A stretch of 22,626 nucleotides of DNA, from positions 1-22,626 of the IMG/VR virus record IMGVR_UViG_3300045999_010001. One strand, given 5' to 3'. The translations under genes were made by a program, and so were the position numbers. Below, one piece after another: positions 1 to 8,594 of the stretch. Every line of letters starts with the position of its first letter. The first letter of the stretch is position 1. A model generated the notes under the pieces. That model worked only from the letters and a program-made list of their open reading frames with translations, searched no databases and was not told the DNA's origin. The stretch comes from a virus.

Positions 1-2244
1 AACGGATATCAAGGCGATACTAGAACTGGCGCCATCGTTTGCGGATTCAAGTTGCAGGCGCGGAGAATAGGAGCTGCTGTTGTAGAAGTTGCTACGCGCA
101 CTAGACGTGCCCACTAGGAGCCTGCCGGAGCTGTCGATGCGGACGGCTTCAACGTTTCCAGTTCCGTAATAAAAACTACCGCCGCCACCGCTATTTGCGC
201 CGATTGAAAAAGCCTGCGTTCCATTAACAAGAAAACTTTGCAGAGGCAAAGTAGCGTGATTGATCCGAACGCCGTAAATGGCAGAAGAATTGACGTATAA
301 CTGTGCATCAGTAGGGCTCGTAGTGCCAATCCCCAGTGACCCTCCGGGCGTGAGAGTCATCTTGGTAGTTACACCGCCGCCAGTTGTAGCTTGGGTGCGG
401 AACTGCAGGCCGAAGTCGTTATCGCCAGCGCCACCCAGATACGGTTTAATTTCAGCAATCGTCCCCCGGTCCTGACCTATTTGGTTTGTGCTTCGGAATG
501 TCAGACCGTAATTCAGCAGCGTATTAATCGACGCAGTGCTGCTGTTGCGGATTTGAATATCGCCTTCGTTGACTTCTAAAAGCTTGGCAGGCGAACTAGT
601 CCCCACGCCCACGAGCCCTGCCTGCGTAATTCGCATACGCTCGGCAATACCTGAACTATTATTAGTACTAAACGTAATCTGCCCCTGGTCGCTAAATGAA
701 CCAGTTAAAAAACCAATTTGAACAACGTCAAATTGGTTTGCAGAACCAGCAAAAGAACCAATTTTACTGATAAGAGAATTGGCAGATGAAAATCCGGCGC
801 CATTAACAAGGCGAATATTGCCACTGGCGTGAATAATTTCTTGAGGGCTTGAAACTCCAATCCCTAAACGCCCTGAGCCGTCAATACGAACAGTCTCTTG
901 CCATGCTCCGTCATACTTTTCAAATGCAAGCACAGTATTTGCCTTTTGGCCGATCCTCACGCTGTAATTTAAGCCTGATCCTGTCTCGGTAAAGCCTATA
1001 GACATGTTTTCCATGTCTGCCGTTGCGTTCCGAGACGTTATTGCACCAACAACATGAAGTGGGTATGCAGGACTCGTAGTACCAATCCCTAAACGGCCTG
1101 ACGTATCCAGCAGCATTCTTGTGGTGCTGTTTGTCATAAACCCACAATCATGGTTTGAAAGCGAACCGATTTCTGGACGAGTTGAATAACCAATTCCTCC
1201 GTAAATTGTGCCATTTCCAGCACTAATAACACCTCCTTGAACATCAAGTTTATAACTAGGCGAACTAGTCCCCACGCCCACGAGCCCTGCCGAGGTGATG
1301 CGCAGGCGTTCGGAGCCATTTGCAACGAACTTAATTAAAGTGGCTGATGCAAGCTCGGTTGCCGTTGAATCTGCATAAAGATAATTATTTGAACCATTTA
1401 TATAAAGCGCATTATTTGATGGCAACTGAATAGAACCATTGACATCCAGCGCACGAGTAGGCGAACTCGCCCCAACACCAACATTCCCACTCGCATCCAC
1501 AAACAACCTGCCAGACCCACCAGTACTGATGGCCACTTGGTCTGCGCCGGGGGAATAAATGCCGGTATTGGTGTCTCCAGTGAATGTAATAGTAGGTGCG
1601 CCAGTAGAACCAACTGCATGACTAAAAACACCAGTTGTTTGAATGGTTTGACTACCAAAATCAGGACTGATTTTTGTGCCAGCGATAGCAGCAGATGCAT
1701 TCACATCCGCATTAACGATGGTGCCATCGGCAATCATCGTGCTGGTAACAGTTCCGCTGTCGCCAGTGGTAACCACGGTGCCGCTTACATTTGGCAATGT
1801 AATAGTACGATCCGCTGTGGGATCAACAACAGTCAGCGTGGTCTCAAAGCCATCGTCTGTACTGCCTTCAAAAATAAGATTTGCTGACGGCCCCATGGTC
1901 AGCGAACCAGTCATGGTGTCGCCAGTGGAATTCACAAACTCACCGGCTTCACTACGCCACGCGGCACCGTCCCAAATCTTGAACACATACGTGCCACCGC
2001 TGGTATCAAGCCATTGCTCGCCAAGACTATTACCAGCAGTACCACCGCTTGCAGGGCTAACATTTGGGGCTGTTGCACCAACATGCACAGGCCCCACTTT
2101 CACTAAATTGCCATTAGTGTCTTTGAAAAAAGCTCCAGGGCTACCACTTGCATAGTTAATAGCAATTTGACCATCAACCATGGAGGCAGGATTAGGACGC
2201 TTGTTAAGCGTCGATGAACGCAGATGCTGAAGAACACCAGCCAT
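1..2244 (-). CDS. Second tail fibre protein, C-terminus beyond the window
   Basis: Translating the minus strand from ATG at 2242-2244 gives 748 codons with no stop down to base 1, so the gene continues off the window. Residues 1-50 look like an attachment start (MAGVLQHLRSS, then DGQIAINYASG and FFKDTNG). Around 75-100 is a Trp-rich segment (GEQWLDTSGG, WDGAAW). Residues 109-175 (LIFEGS, TITLPN, GTVVTTGD) also occur at the end of the neighbouring fibre. From residue 243 on, a SGRLGIGTSSP-type module recurs seven times. Known phage fibres with such modules often end in a self-cleaving intramolecular chaperone (peptidase S74); that end would lie beyond base 1 and is not seen. It probably forms a trimeric host-recognition fibre. 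The start follows an AAAGG ribosome site that sits in a hairpin. Fibre identity is quite sure; receptor and exact class are unknown. Confidence 0.85.
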   Translation of the reverse strand, partial: MAGVLQHLRSSTLNKRPNPASMVDGQIAINYASGSPGAFFKDTNGNLVKVGPVHVGATAPNVSPASGGTAGNSLGEQWLDTSGGTYVFKIWDGAAWRSEAGEFVNSTGDTMTGSLTMGPSANLIFEGSTDDGFETTLTVVDPTADRTITLPNVSGTVVTTGDSGTVTSTMIADGTIVNADVNASAAIAGTKISPDFGSQTIQTTGVFSHAVGSTGAPTITFTGDTNTGIYSPGADQVAISTGGSGRLFVDASGNVGVGASSPTRALDVNGSIQLPSNNALYINGSNNYLYADSTATELASATLIKFVANGSERLRITSAGLVGVGTSSPSYKLDVQGGVISAGNGTIYGGIGYSTRPEIGSLSNHDCGFMTNSTTRMLLDTSGRLGIGTTSPAYPLHVVGAITSRNATADMENMSIGFTETGSGLNYSVRIGQKANTVLAFEKYDGAWQETVRIDGSGRLGIGVSSPQEIIHASGNIRLVNGAGFSSANSLISKIGSFAGSANQFDVVQIGFLTGSFSDQGQITFSTNNSSGIAERMRITQAGLVGVGTSSPAKLLEVNEGDIQIRNSSTASINTLLNYGLTFRSTNQIGQDRGTIAEIKPYLGGAGDNDFGLQFRTQATTGGGVTTKMTLTPGGSLGIGTTSPTDAQLYVNSSAIYGVRINHATLPLQSFLVNGTQAFSIGANSGGGGSFYYGTGNVEAVRIDSSGRLLVGTSSARSNFYNSSSYSPRLQLESANDGASSSIALISV
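94..1518 (-). repeat. Seven dispersed GIGTSSP modules in the second fibre
   Basis: Modules of about 25-30 residues with the pattern RI-SSG-LGIGTSSP-x-x-x-L-V occur at residues about 243-272, 309-338, 376-401, 449-475, 535-561, 629-654 and 699-717. The start-to-start spacing is roughly 66 to 94 residues. The intervening sequences differ from each other. The last copy (LLVGTSSARS) is the most diverged. In known fibres this motif caps successive shaft or beta-structured segments, so the protein is probably a chain of repeated folding units. Confidence 0.75.
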
Positions 2245-2248
2245 AATT

Positions 2249-2306
2249 AAAAGCCTTTCGGAATCACAGAAGACTAATTAGTCTTTTGCAATTCTAAAAG
2301 GCTTTT
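2249..2306 (-). promoter_or_regulatory. Hairpin enclosing the ribosome site of the second fibre gene
   Basis: Perfect 10-bp inverted repeats (AAAAGCCTTT at 2249-2258, AAAGGCTTTT at 2297-2306) flank a 16-bp perfect palindrome, AAGACTAATTAGTCTT, at 2270-2285. In minus-strand RNA the 3' arm contains AAAGG, nine bases before the ATG at 2244, so pairing would hide the likely Shine-Dalgarno sequence. The 3' arm ends in UUUU followed by AAUU, so a weak intrinsic terminator is an alternative. It fills the 73-bp gap between the two fibre genes. Structure is seen; function is inferred. Confidence 0.5.
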
Positions 2307-2317
2307 GTTTTTAATGA

Positions 2318-5300
2318 TCAGAACGTACCTTCATCAACAGTGGCATCAATAGAGCCAGCGGAGAAATTACCACTTGCGTCACGAGCAACAATTGCGCTCG
2401 CAGTGTTGGCGCTAGTAGCAGTAGTGGCACTATTGCTAACCTTGCCAGTAGTAGAAATTGTAGAAAGTTTAGTATCGGCAATGCTGCCAGCAAGCATCGT
2501 ATTAGTGACAGTGCCAGTATCACCAGTGGTGATGACGGTGCCAGTGGTGTCTGGCAGCGTAATCACCTTGTCCGAAGTGGCATCAGCAGCAGCAAGCTGA
2601 ATTTCAAAAGCGTTATCAGTGGCTCCTTCGAAAAGAAGAGAGCCAGTTGTGCCAATGACCACTTCACCAGTGATGGTGCCGCCAGCCCTTTGTAGCGCAC
2701 TGTTCGCTAAGTCATAAGCACTTTTTACCGCAGTGGCAGTAGCAGCAAGTGTCGAACTTGTCGTACTAATGGAATCAGTGAGCTGAACGCTGCCACGCAC
2801 GCTTGTCGTGGCATCAGGAATGGAAATTACTGGAGTGGTCGATCCACTGACGACAGTGAGTGGAGCATTAACACTCACTGAAAGAACAGTGCCGCTTGCT
2901 GGAGTGACCCAGTGAACGCCAGTGCCAAAAGCGGAATTTGCAGTTAACACTTGGCCATTGGCACCCACTGCTTGCTTGATAAGAGTGGTGCCACTGCCAA
3001 CGAGAATATCTCCTCTTGTGTAGGAGTTAAAACTAGTGCCGCCATAGCCAACGGCAAGAATGCCACTCGCTACATTGTTGACATTTCGGCATTCCGTGCT
3101 AACTTCTTCAATCGCTGCCTGCACATTGCTACTTGCAATATTTGCAGCAGGAGAGAATGAAACCTGCGCGGCTGTTTGGGAAAGATAGGTGGAGCTAACA
3201 TCCACTTCAGTCCATGCAGTGCCGTTGCAAAGCAGAATATCTGGCGGTTGAAGAGTGGTTTCAGGAGCAGGTGATGTACCGGTGCCACCACTTGCCACTA
3301 CTACGTAATAACGATTGAATGTGGCCGATGGAGATGGCAGTGGTTGACCAACACTTAAACCAACGGCGGCGCCATCGCTACTTGTGCTAGCTATGACATT
3401 TCCACTTGCATTGTACGTGCCACCAAATATAATTTCCCCGACGCTAATACCAACGGGGTTCCAGACATTTCCGTCCCACAGATAAAGATCTTTTTCTAGC
3501 GGATTGAAGAAGAATTGACCAATAAAATCAGCGATTGGCGGCGATTCGCCAAACTGACTCACTGAATAATTGGCAAGCTTGGAAGCAAGAATAGAATCAT
3601 CTGCAATAAGGCCACTACCAAATGTACCAGTAGTTATTTTCGATGCAGGAAGAGCCGGAATATCATCTGCAACAAGACTGGCCTCCCCTGCGCTGATGTG
3701 TCCCTGTGCATCTACTGTCACTTTGTAATAGACGCCAGATGCAACGCTATTTGCATGGTTAAAGATGCCACTAACAGTGACCAAGCCCGTGCCAGCTTGG
3801 GCTACACCCAGGTCTGCAGTGGTAGCCCTAGGAAGATCGTCGGCCGTGATGGCACGGAAAGTCGGAGCTGCGTCAGCGCTACCACTTGCAGGACCGGCAA
3901 AAAAGCGCGTGGCAACTTGCGTGTTTAACGCAGGAATGATGGACGCGCTAAAAGCATCAGGATAGGAAGTGGTGAAGCTGTAAATAGTATCGCCTGAAAT
4001 TACAGCAGTGGAAAGTCCAGACTGCCGCAGCCATTCGCTTCCTGTCCAGGTGTATTCAATACTAGTGCCAGTATTAAGCCATTGTTGGCCAATGAAAACG
4101 CCGCTACCCACTGGAGTAGAGCCGGCAACAACGGCAGCGGAATTATCTGCCATTTTGGCGCTGGTAACAGCGTCATCACTAATCTTTGCAGTAACAACCG
4201 CTCCATCATTAATTTTTGCTGAAGTGACTGCAGCGTTGGCGATGGTGGCTGCAAATGCTCCTGTGCCAGTGCCAGTGACATCGCCAGAAAGAGTGATAGT
4301 TTGATCGCCAGTGTTGGTACCAGTGGAAGTCCCCGAGAAGGTGCCGTTTTGTGTAGCAAGCGTGCCAAGGCCGAGAGTGCCACGAATGTCTGAAATGCTC
4401 GCATCATCAAGAATTGAACGAGCAGCAGAAGTGCAAGTGATTTCCTCTAAAGTACCACCACTTGCCGAAAAACGACCAAGAATGACATCGCTAGCGCTTG
4501 TAGCTTGAATCTTGCTATAAGAAACTGCGGCGTCAACAATCTTGGCAGTGGTCACGCCACTGTCAATAATCTTCGCAGTGGTTACAGCATTGCTCGCAAG
4601 CTTATCCGCAGTGACATTTGCGTCAGCAATTTTGATCGTAGTAACACCGCTATCAGCAAGCTTTGCAGTGGTAATCGCGCTATTGGCGATGTCTGCAGTG
4701 ACAATAGATTCGGCATCGTAATTGCCGCTTGCTACTGTATTTTGTACTGCCAACGAGCCAAGGCCAAGAGTGGTACGCTGTGCACTTGCATTGGCGTCAT
4801 CAAGAATGGCGCGGCCAGCAGCAGTGATCGCAGAAGTGGCGTAAGTGTCAGAAGCCGTGGTGTAAATAATCTGGCCGGATGCAGTGGTAAGCCCTGCAAT
4901 GGAAGCCAAGGCAGCGTCATAAGCCTGTACGTCAGTACCAATGGCCAAACCAAGGTTTGTGCGGGCTCCAGAAGCAGTAGAAGCTCCTGTGCCACCATCC
5001 GCAATGGCAAGATCCGTGATGCCGCTAATCACGCCGGCATTGATCGTGGCGTAACTAATGGTGCCGCTGCTAAGAACGGCCGTACCACCAGTGATTGCCA
5101 CCCCAGAAGCCGCTTGTACTGCCATCGTGCCCAGGCCTAGCGTCGTGCGCTGAGCACTGGCATCAGCGTCGTCAAGGAGCGCTCTACCGGCCTCTGTCAG
5201 CGTGATGGTTTCTACGTTGCCACTACCAGCAGATGTGCGACCAAGAAGCACTCCGCTTGCTACTTGCTGAATTTTTGCAAACGTAACAGCGTTGTCGGCA

Positions 5301-8300
5301 ATGGCGGCAGTAGGAATAGAGCCACTTGCATAGCTTCCAGAAGGAATAGAGCTGGCAGTGATTACGGCGCCAGATAGCTCCCCTGAAGAAAGATTTAACT
5401 TGCTAATTGTGACGGCGCCCGATGCAATTTTTGCGGCGGTAATTCCACTGTCAACGAGCTGCGCAGTGCCAACGCTGCCGCTTGCCATCTTGACAAGAGT
5501 GATGGCAGAATCGACAACGTTGATCGTAGCGACAGATCCACTCGCTAACTTGCTTTGAGTGATGCCACTATCGACAATATTGATGGTTGCAACGGCATTC
5601 GAGGCAAGTTTCGCTTGTGTAACTCCACTATCAAGAATATTGATAGTGGCCACTGCATTGGCGGCTAACTTGCTTTGCGTAATACCACTATCGACAAGTT
5701 GATTGGTGCCGACACTATTACTCGCCATTTTCGCGAGAGTAACAGCACTATCAATAATGTTGATTGTTGCAACGCTGTCACTTGCCAGCTTGGATTGCGT
5801 AACTCCACTATCAAGAATATTAATAGTCGCCACGCTTCCAGAGGCTAACTTCGCTTGTGTAACTCCGCTATCGGCAATGTTGACAGTTGCAATGGAAGAA
5901 GCGGCAAGTTTTTCTTGCGTGATACCACTTGCGGCAATATTAATTGTTGCTACGGCATTAGCGGCAAGCTTTGATTGTGTAACACCGCTATCAACTAGCT
6001 GAACAGTGCCGACGGCGTTTGAAGCTAGCTTTGCCTGCGTAATTCCACTGTCAACGAGCTGAGCAGTGTTGACGCTTCCATTCGCCATCTTGGCGAGCGT
6101 AATGGCGCTATCAACAATATTGACAGTGTTAACGGCATCACTTGCGAGCTTTACCTGGGTAATACCACTATCGACAAGGTTAACAGTAGAAACCGCTCCG
6201 GCTGCTAATTTTGACTGAGTGATACCACTGTCAACAAGATTTACAGTTGCAACGGCATTGGCGGCAAGCTTTTCTTGAGTGACGCCACTGGTAACAAGCT
6301 GAGCAGTGTTAACACTTGCGCTTGCCATTTTGACAAGCGTCACCGAAGCATCAATAATATTAACCGTATTGACGGACCCACTCGCCAATTTAGCTTGAGT
6401 GACGCCACTGTCAACCAGTCGATTCGTATCAACACTATTATTTGCTAGTTTTGCGAGCGTTACAGAGGAATCAATGAGATTGAGAGTGTCAACGGCTCCG
6501 CTGGCAATCTTGACTTGCGTTATACCACTATCAACGATATTGATAGTAGCTACTGCATTGGCAGCAAGCTTTGATTGGGTGACGCCACTATTGACAAGAT
6601 TAACTGTTGCTACTGCGTCAGCAGCAAGTTTGCTTTGCGTGATGCCACTATCGACAACTTTTGCAGTGTCTACACTGTTTGACGCGAGTTTGGCAAGTGT
6701 AATTGCACCATCAATCACATTGATCGTATTGATAGCGTCGCTAGCCAGTTTTGCTTGAGTGATGCCGCTATTGACAATTTGAGAAGTGCCAACGCTATTG
6801 CTTGCCATCTTGGCAAACGTAATCGCGCCGTCAATGATGTTGAGAGTATCAACAGCTCCGCTAGAAAGCTTCGACTGAGTGATGCCGCTATCGATGATAT
6901 TGATAGTGCCTACTGCGTTTGCAGCCAGCTTGCTTTGAGTGATTCCGCTGTCAACCACGTTGACTGTGGCCACTGCATTTGCAGCTAATTTTGCTTGCGT
7001 AACGCCGCTATCAACAAGCTGTGCTGTATTGATGCTTCCATTCGCCATTTTGGCAAGCGTGATCGCGCCATCGATAACATTGATGGTCGCAATTGCCCCA
7101 CTGGCCAGCTTGGCTTGTGTAACACCGCTTTCTACTAACTGGGCGGTGCTAACACTGCCGCTCGCCATTTTGGCAAATGTAACGGCATTATCAATGATAT
7201 TAATGGTGGCAACTGATCCGCTTGCAAGCTTGCTTTGCGTAATGCCACTATCAATTATGTTGATCGTCGCAACACTGTTTGCAGCAAGCTTACTTTGAGT
7301 GATGCCGCTATCAACAACATTAATAGTCGCCACTGCATTGGCAGCTAGCTTGCTTTGCGTAACGCTGCTATCAATAATTTGCGAAGTATTTACACTATTA
7401 CTGGCAAGCTTTGCAAGCGTAATCGCGCTATCGGCAATGTTAATTGTTGCAACAGATCCGCTCGCTAGCTTGCTTTGAGTAATGCCGCTATCGACCAGTT
7501 GCGCAGTATTGACACTACCGCTAGCCATTTTGGCCAAAGTAACGGCGCCGTCAATAATATTGATTGCCGCAACCGCATCACTTGCTAATTTCGATTGCGT
7601 AATCCCACTGCTAATAATGTTGACAGTTGCAACACTATTGGCGGCGAGCTTCTCTTGCGTAACACCACTTGCAATCAAATTGATAGTGTTAACACTGTTT
7701 GAAGCGAGCTTGGCAAAGGTGACGCCACTATCAACAAGATTAATTGTCGCCACTGCATTAGCAGCTAGCTTGCTTTGCGTAATGCCGCTGGCAGCAACAT
7801 TAATAGTTGCCACCGCGTCAGCGGCAAGCTTTGCTTGCGTGATGCCGCTATCCACCAATTGCGTAGTGCCAACTGAGTTGGCCGCCATCTTGGCAATGGT
7901 GACGCCATTAGCCGCTAAATGAACGGTATCAATGGCACCTGCACTGATATTGACGCCCGTAATTCCGCTGGTTTGAATCTTGGCAGAAGTAACGGCTCCA
8001 TTCAGAATTTTGACAGTCTCTACTGCATCACTAGCAAGCTTGCCTGCCGTGACCGCCAAATTATCAATCTTGCCAGTGGTGACGCTTAAATCTTCAAGAA
8101 GAGAAGTGTTGATAGTATTGCCAGTGGCAACCACGCCAAGCTCTAAAGTGGAGCGAGCGGCAGCAGCATTTGCATCATCAAGAAGAGTGCGAATATAAAC
8201 AGTGCAATCAATCTCTTCCACATTGCCAGTGGAAGCACTGCGCCCAAGGAGCTTATTTGCGCTTACTTGCTGAATCTTGTCATAAGTAAGCGTATTCGGG

Positions 8301-8518
8301 GCGATGGAAACACCAGTGAGTTTTGCAACGCTGGTCTGATTAATTTTTGAGATGTCAAGCGTTGCAGCATCGGCGACATTAAAGCCCGCTTGAATCAGGC
8401 TTTTAACCTGCACCTTCTTGGTCTGACTAGCGCTAACGTCTGCAATGGGCAATACGTCATTAAACGCTACGCCTCCCTGAGGAAGTTCGACGAGTTCCGT
8501 AATTCTTTGATCGGCCAT
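2318..8518 (-). CDS. Giant repetitive tail fibre protein (2066 aa)
   Basis: The N-terminus (MADQRITELVELPQGG, then DVLPIADVSASQTKKVQVKSL) matches a start common in phage fibres and probably attaches to the tail. A module with LLGR, GNVEEI, LLDDA and TLGLG occurs four times (near 8250-8126, 5256-5119, 4837-4735 and 4489-4351), the third copy lacking its first half. Residues 205-1044 are about 42 units of 20 residues; shorter 10-residue arrays lie at 4499-4708 and 4142-4231. Two Trp modules (IGQQWLNTG...WTGSEW and FFFNPLEKDLYLWDGNVW) follow. The C-terminal third has the familiar SFSPAANIASSNVQAAIEEV, SVRGSVQLTDS and AVKSAYDLANSAL fibre motifs, then an IFEG-TITLP-TGD domain shared with the next fibre. 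It likely forms a long trimeric shaft. The end (NFSAGSIDATVDEGTF) is abrupt, with no recognisable tip or chaperone domain, so the downstream fibre may supply the tip. Confidence 0.9.
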   Translation of the reverse strand: MADQRITELVELPQGGVAFNDVLPIADVSASQTKKVQVKSLIQAGFNVADAATLDISKINQTSVAKLTGVSIAPNTLTYDKIQQVSANKLLGRSASTGNVEEIDCTVYIRTLLDDANAAAARSTLELGVVATGNTINTSLLEDLSVTTGKIDNLAVTAGKLASDAVETVKILNGAVTSAKIQTSGITGVNISAGAIDTVHLAANGVTIAKMAANSVGTTQLVDSGITQAKLAADAVATINVAASGITQSKLAANAVATINLVDSGVTFAKLASNSVNTINLIASGVTQEKLAANSVATVNIISSGITQSKLASDAVAAINIIDGAVTLAKMASGSVNTAQLVDSGITQSKLASGSVATINIADSAITLAKLASNSVNTSQIIDSSVTQSKLAANAVATINVVDSGITQSKLAANSVATINIIDSGITQSKLASGSVATINIIDNAVTFAKMASGSVSTAQLVESGVTQAKLASGAIATINVIDGAITLAKMANGSINTAQLVDSGVTQAKLAANAVATVNVVDSGITQSKLAANAVGTINIIDSGITQSKLSSGAVDTLNIIDGAITFAKMASNSVGTSQIVNSGITQAKLASDAINTINVIDGAITLAKLASNSVDTAKVVDSGITQSKLAADAVATVNLVNSGVTQSKLAANAVATINIVDSGITQVKIASGAVDTLNLIDSSVTLAKLANNSVDTNRLVDSGVTQAKLASGSVNTVNIIDASVTLVKMASASVNTAQLVTSGVTQEKLAANAVATVNLVDSGITQSKLAAGAVSTVNLVDSGITQVKLASDAVNTVNIVDSAITLAKMANGSVNTAQLVDSGITQAKLASNAVGTVQLVDSGVTQSKLAANAVATINIAASGITQEKLAASSIATVNIADSGVTQAKLASGSVATINILDSGVTQSKLASDSVATINIIDSAVTLAKMASNSVGTNQLVDSGITQSKLAANAVATINILDSGVTQAKLASNAVATINIVDSGITQSKLASGSVATINVVDSAITLVKMASGSVGTAQLVDSGITAAKIASGAVTISKLNLSSGELSGAVITASSIPSGSYASGSIPTAAIADNAVTFAKIQQVASGVLLGRTSAGSGNVETITLTEAGRALLDDADASAQRTTLGLGTMAVQAASGVAITGGTAVLSSGTISYATINAGVISGITDLAIADGGTGASTASGARTNLGLAIGTDVQAYDAALASIAGLTTASGQIIYTTASDTYATSAITAAGRAILDDANASAQRTTLGLGSLAVQNTVASGNYDAESIVTADIANSAITTAKLADSGVTTIKIADANVTADKLASNAVTTAKIIDSGVTTAKIVDAAVSYSKIQATSASDVILGRFSASGGTLEEITCTSAARSILDDASISDIRGTLGLGTLATQNGTFSGTSTGTNTGDQTITLSGDVTGTGTGAFAATIANAAVTSAKINDGAVVTAKISDDAVTSAKMADNSAAVVAGSTPVGSGVFIGQQWLNTGTSIEYTWTGSEWLRQSGLSTAVISGDTIYSFTTSYPDAFSASIIPALNTQVATRFFAGPASGSADAAPTFRAITADDLPRATTADLGVAQAGTGLVTVSGIFNHANSVASGVYYKVTVDAQGHISAGEASLVADDIPALPASKITTGTFGSGLIADDSILASKLANYSVSQFGESPPIADFIGQFFFNPLEKDLYLWDGNVWNPVGISVGEIIFGGTYNASGNVIASTSSDGAAVGLSVGQPLPSPSATFNRYYVVVASGGTGTSPAPETTLQPPDILLCNGTAWTEVDVSSTYLSQTAAQVSFSPAANIASSNVQAAIEEVSTECRNVNNVASGILAVGYGGTSFNSYTRGDILVGSGTTLIKQAVGANGQVLTANSAFGTGVHWVTPASGTVLSVSVNAPLTVVSGSTTPVISIPDATTSVRGSVQLTDSISTTSSTLAATATAVKSAYDLANSALQRAGGTITGEVVIGTTGSLLFEGATDNAFEIQLAAADATSDKVITLPDTTGTVITTGDTGTVTNTMLAGSIADTKLSTISTTGKVSNSATTATSANTASAIVARDASGNFSAGSIDATVDEGTF
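4142..4231 (-). repeat. Three 10-residue (30-bp) shaft repeats
   Basis: The units AVTSAKINDG, AVVTAKISDD and AVTSAKMADN are contiguous in the large fibre, just before its first Trp module. They are the same elementary unit as in the longer arrays. Confidence 0.8.
4499..4708 (-). repeat. Seven 10-residue (30-bp) shaft repeats
   Basis: Seven consecutive 10-residue units, from SIVTADIANS through AITTAKLADS and GVTTAKIVDA to AVSYSKIQAT, lie between two LLDDA modules of the large fibre. They show the elementary unit (x-V-T-x-x-K-[LI]-x-D/x-x) from which the 20-residue repeat is doubled. Confidence 0.85.
5387..7906 (-). repeat. 60-bp tandem coding repeat, about 42 units, with a 360-bp super-period
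   Basis: Unit n begins at 7906 - 60(n-1). Unit 1 is GVTIAKMAANSVGTTQLVDS; unit 41, at 5447-5506, is AITLVKMASGSVGTAQLVDS; unit 42 is degenerate. There is no length change across the array. The consensus is G[IV]T-Q-x-KLA-x-x-AV-x-T-x-N-I-x-DS and splits into two 10-residue halves. A second type (A[IV]TLAKMA...T-AQLVDS) occupies units 1, 7, 9, 13, 15, 19, 21, 25, 27, 31, 37 and 41, which is mostly positions 1 and 3 of every six. Copies differ at many synonymous sites. It is a protein shaft repeat, not a CRISPR array. Confidence 0.95.
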
Positions 8519-8559
8519 CTCTCAAAAAGGCAGTGCTAAATACAGTCTAGTCTCTCTCG

Positions 8560-8573
8560 ATAATAGCTATTAT
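8560..8573. other. 14-bp perfect palindrome ATAATAGCTATTAT between genes
   Basis: A perfect palindrome lies in the 76-bp gap (8519-8594) between the 336-aa tube paralogue and the large fibre. No U-rich tail follows it in minus-strand RNA, so it is not an obvious terminator. It could be an operator or an RNA hairpin. The rest of the gap shows no convincing promoter, and the fibre start at 8518 has only a weak GAGAG close to the ATG. Confidence 0.3.
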
Positions 8574-8594
8574 TGCCCGCCTCTCTTCGCCTTG

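Noticed and set aside
920-1700. Minus-strand frames at 920-1147 and 1398-1700 as separate genes
   Set aside because: They are out of frame with the continuous 748-codon second fibre, which I translated codon by codon without a stop.
5387-7906. CRISPR array
   Set aside because: Units are contiguous, diverged, translated in one frame and have no unique spacers.
4505-7922. Many open frames of 60-210 codons on the plus strand across the fibre repeats, for example 4505-5140 and 7482-7922
   Set aside because: They are the complement of a biased 60-bp coding repeat and mirror its period. The minus-strand frame is a 2066-codon fibre with clear family motifs, so these are shadows.
8519-8594. Intrinsic terminator before the large fibre
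   Set aside because: The palindrome at 8560-8573 is AT-rich and is not followed by a U-tract in minus-strand RNA.
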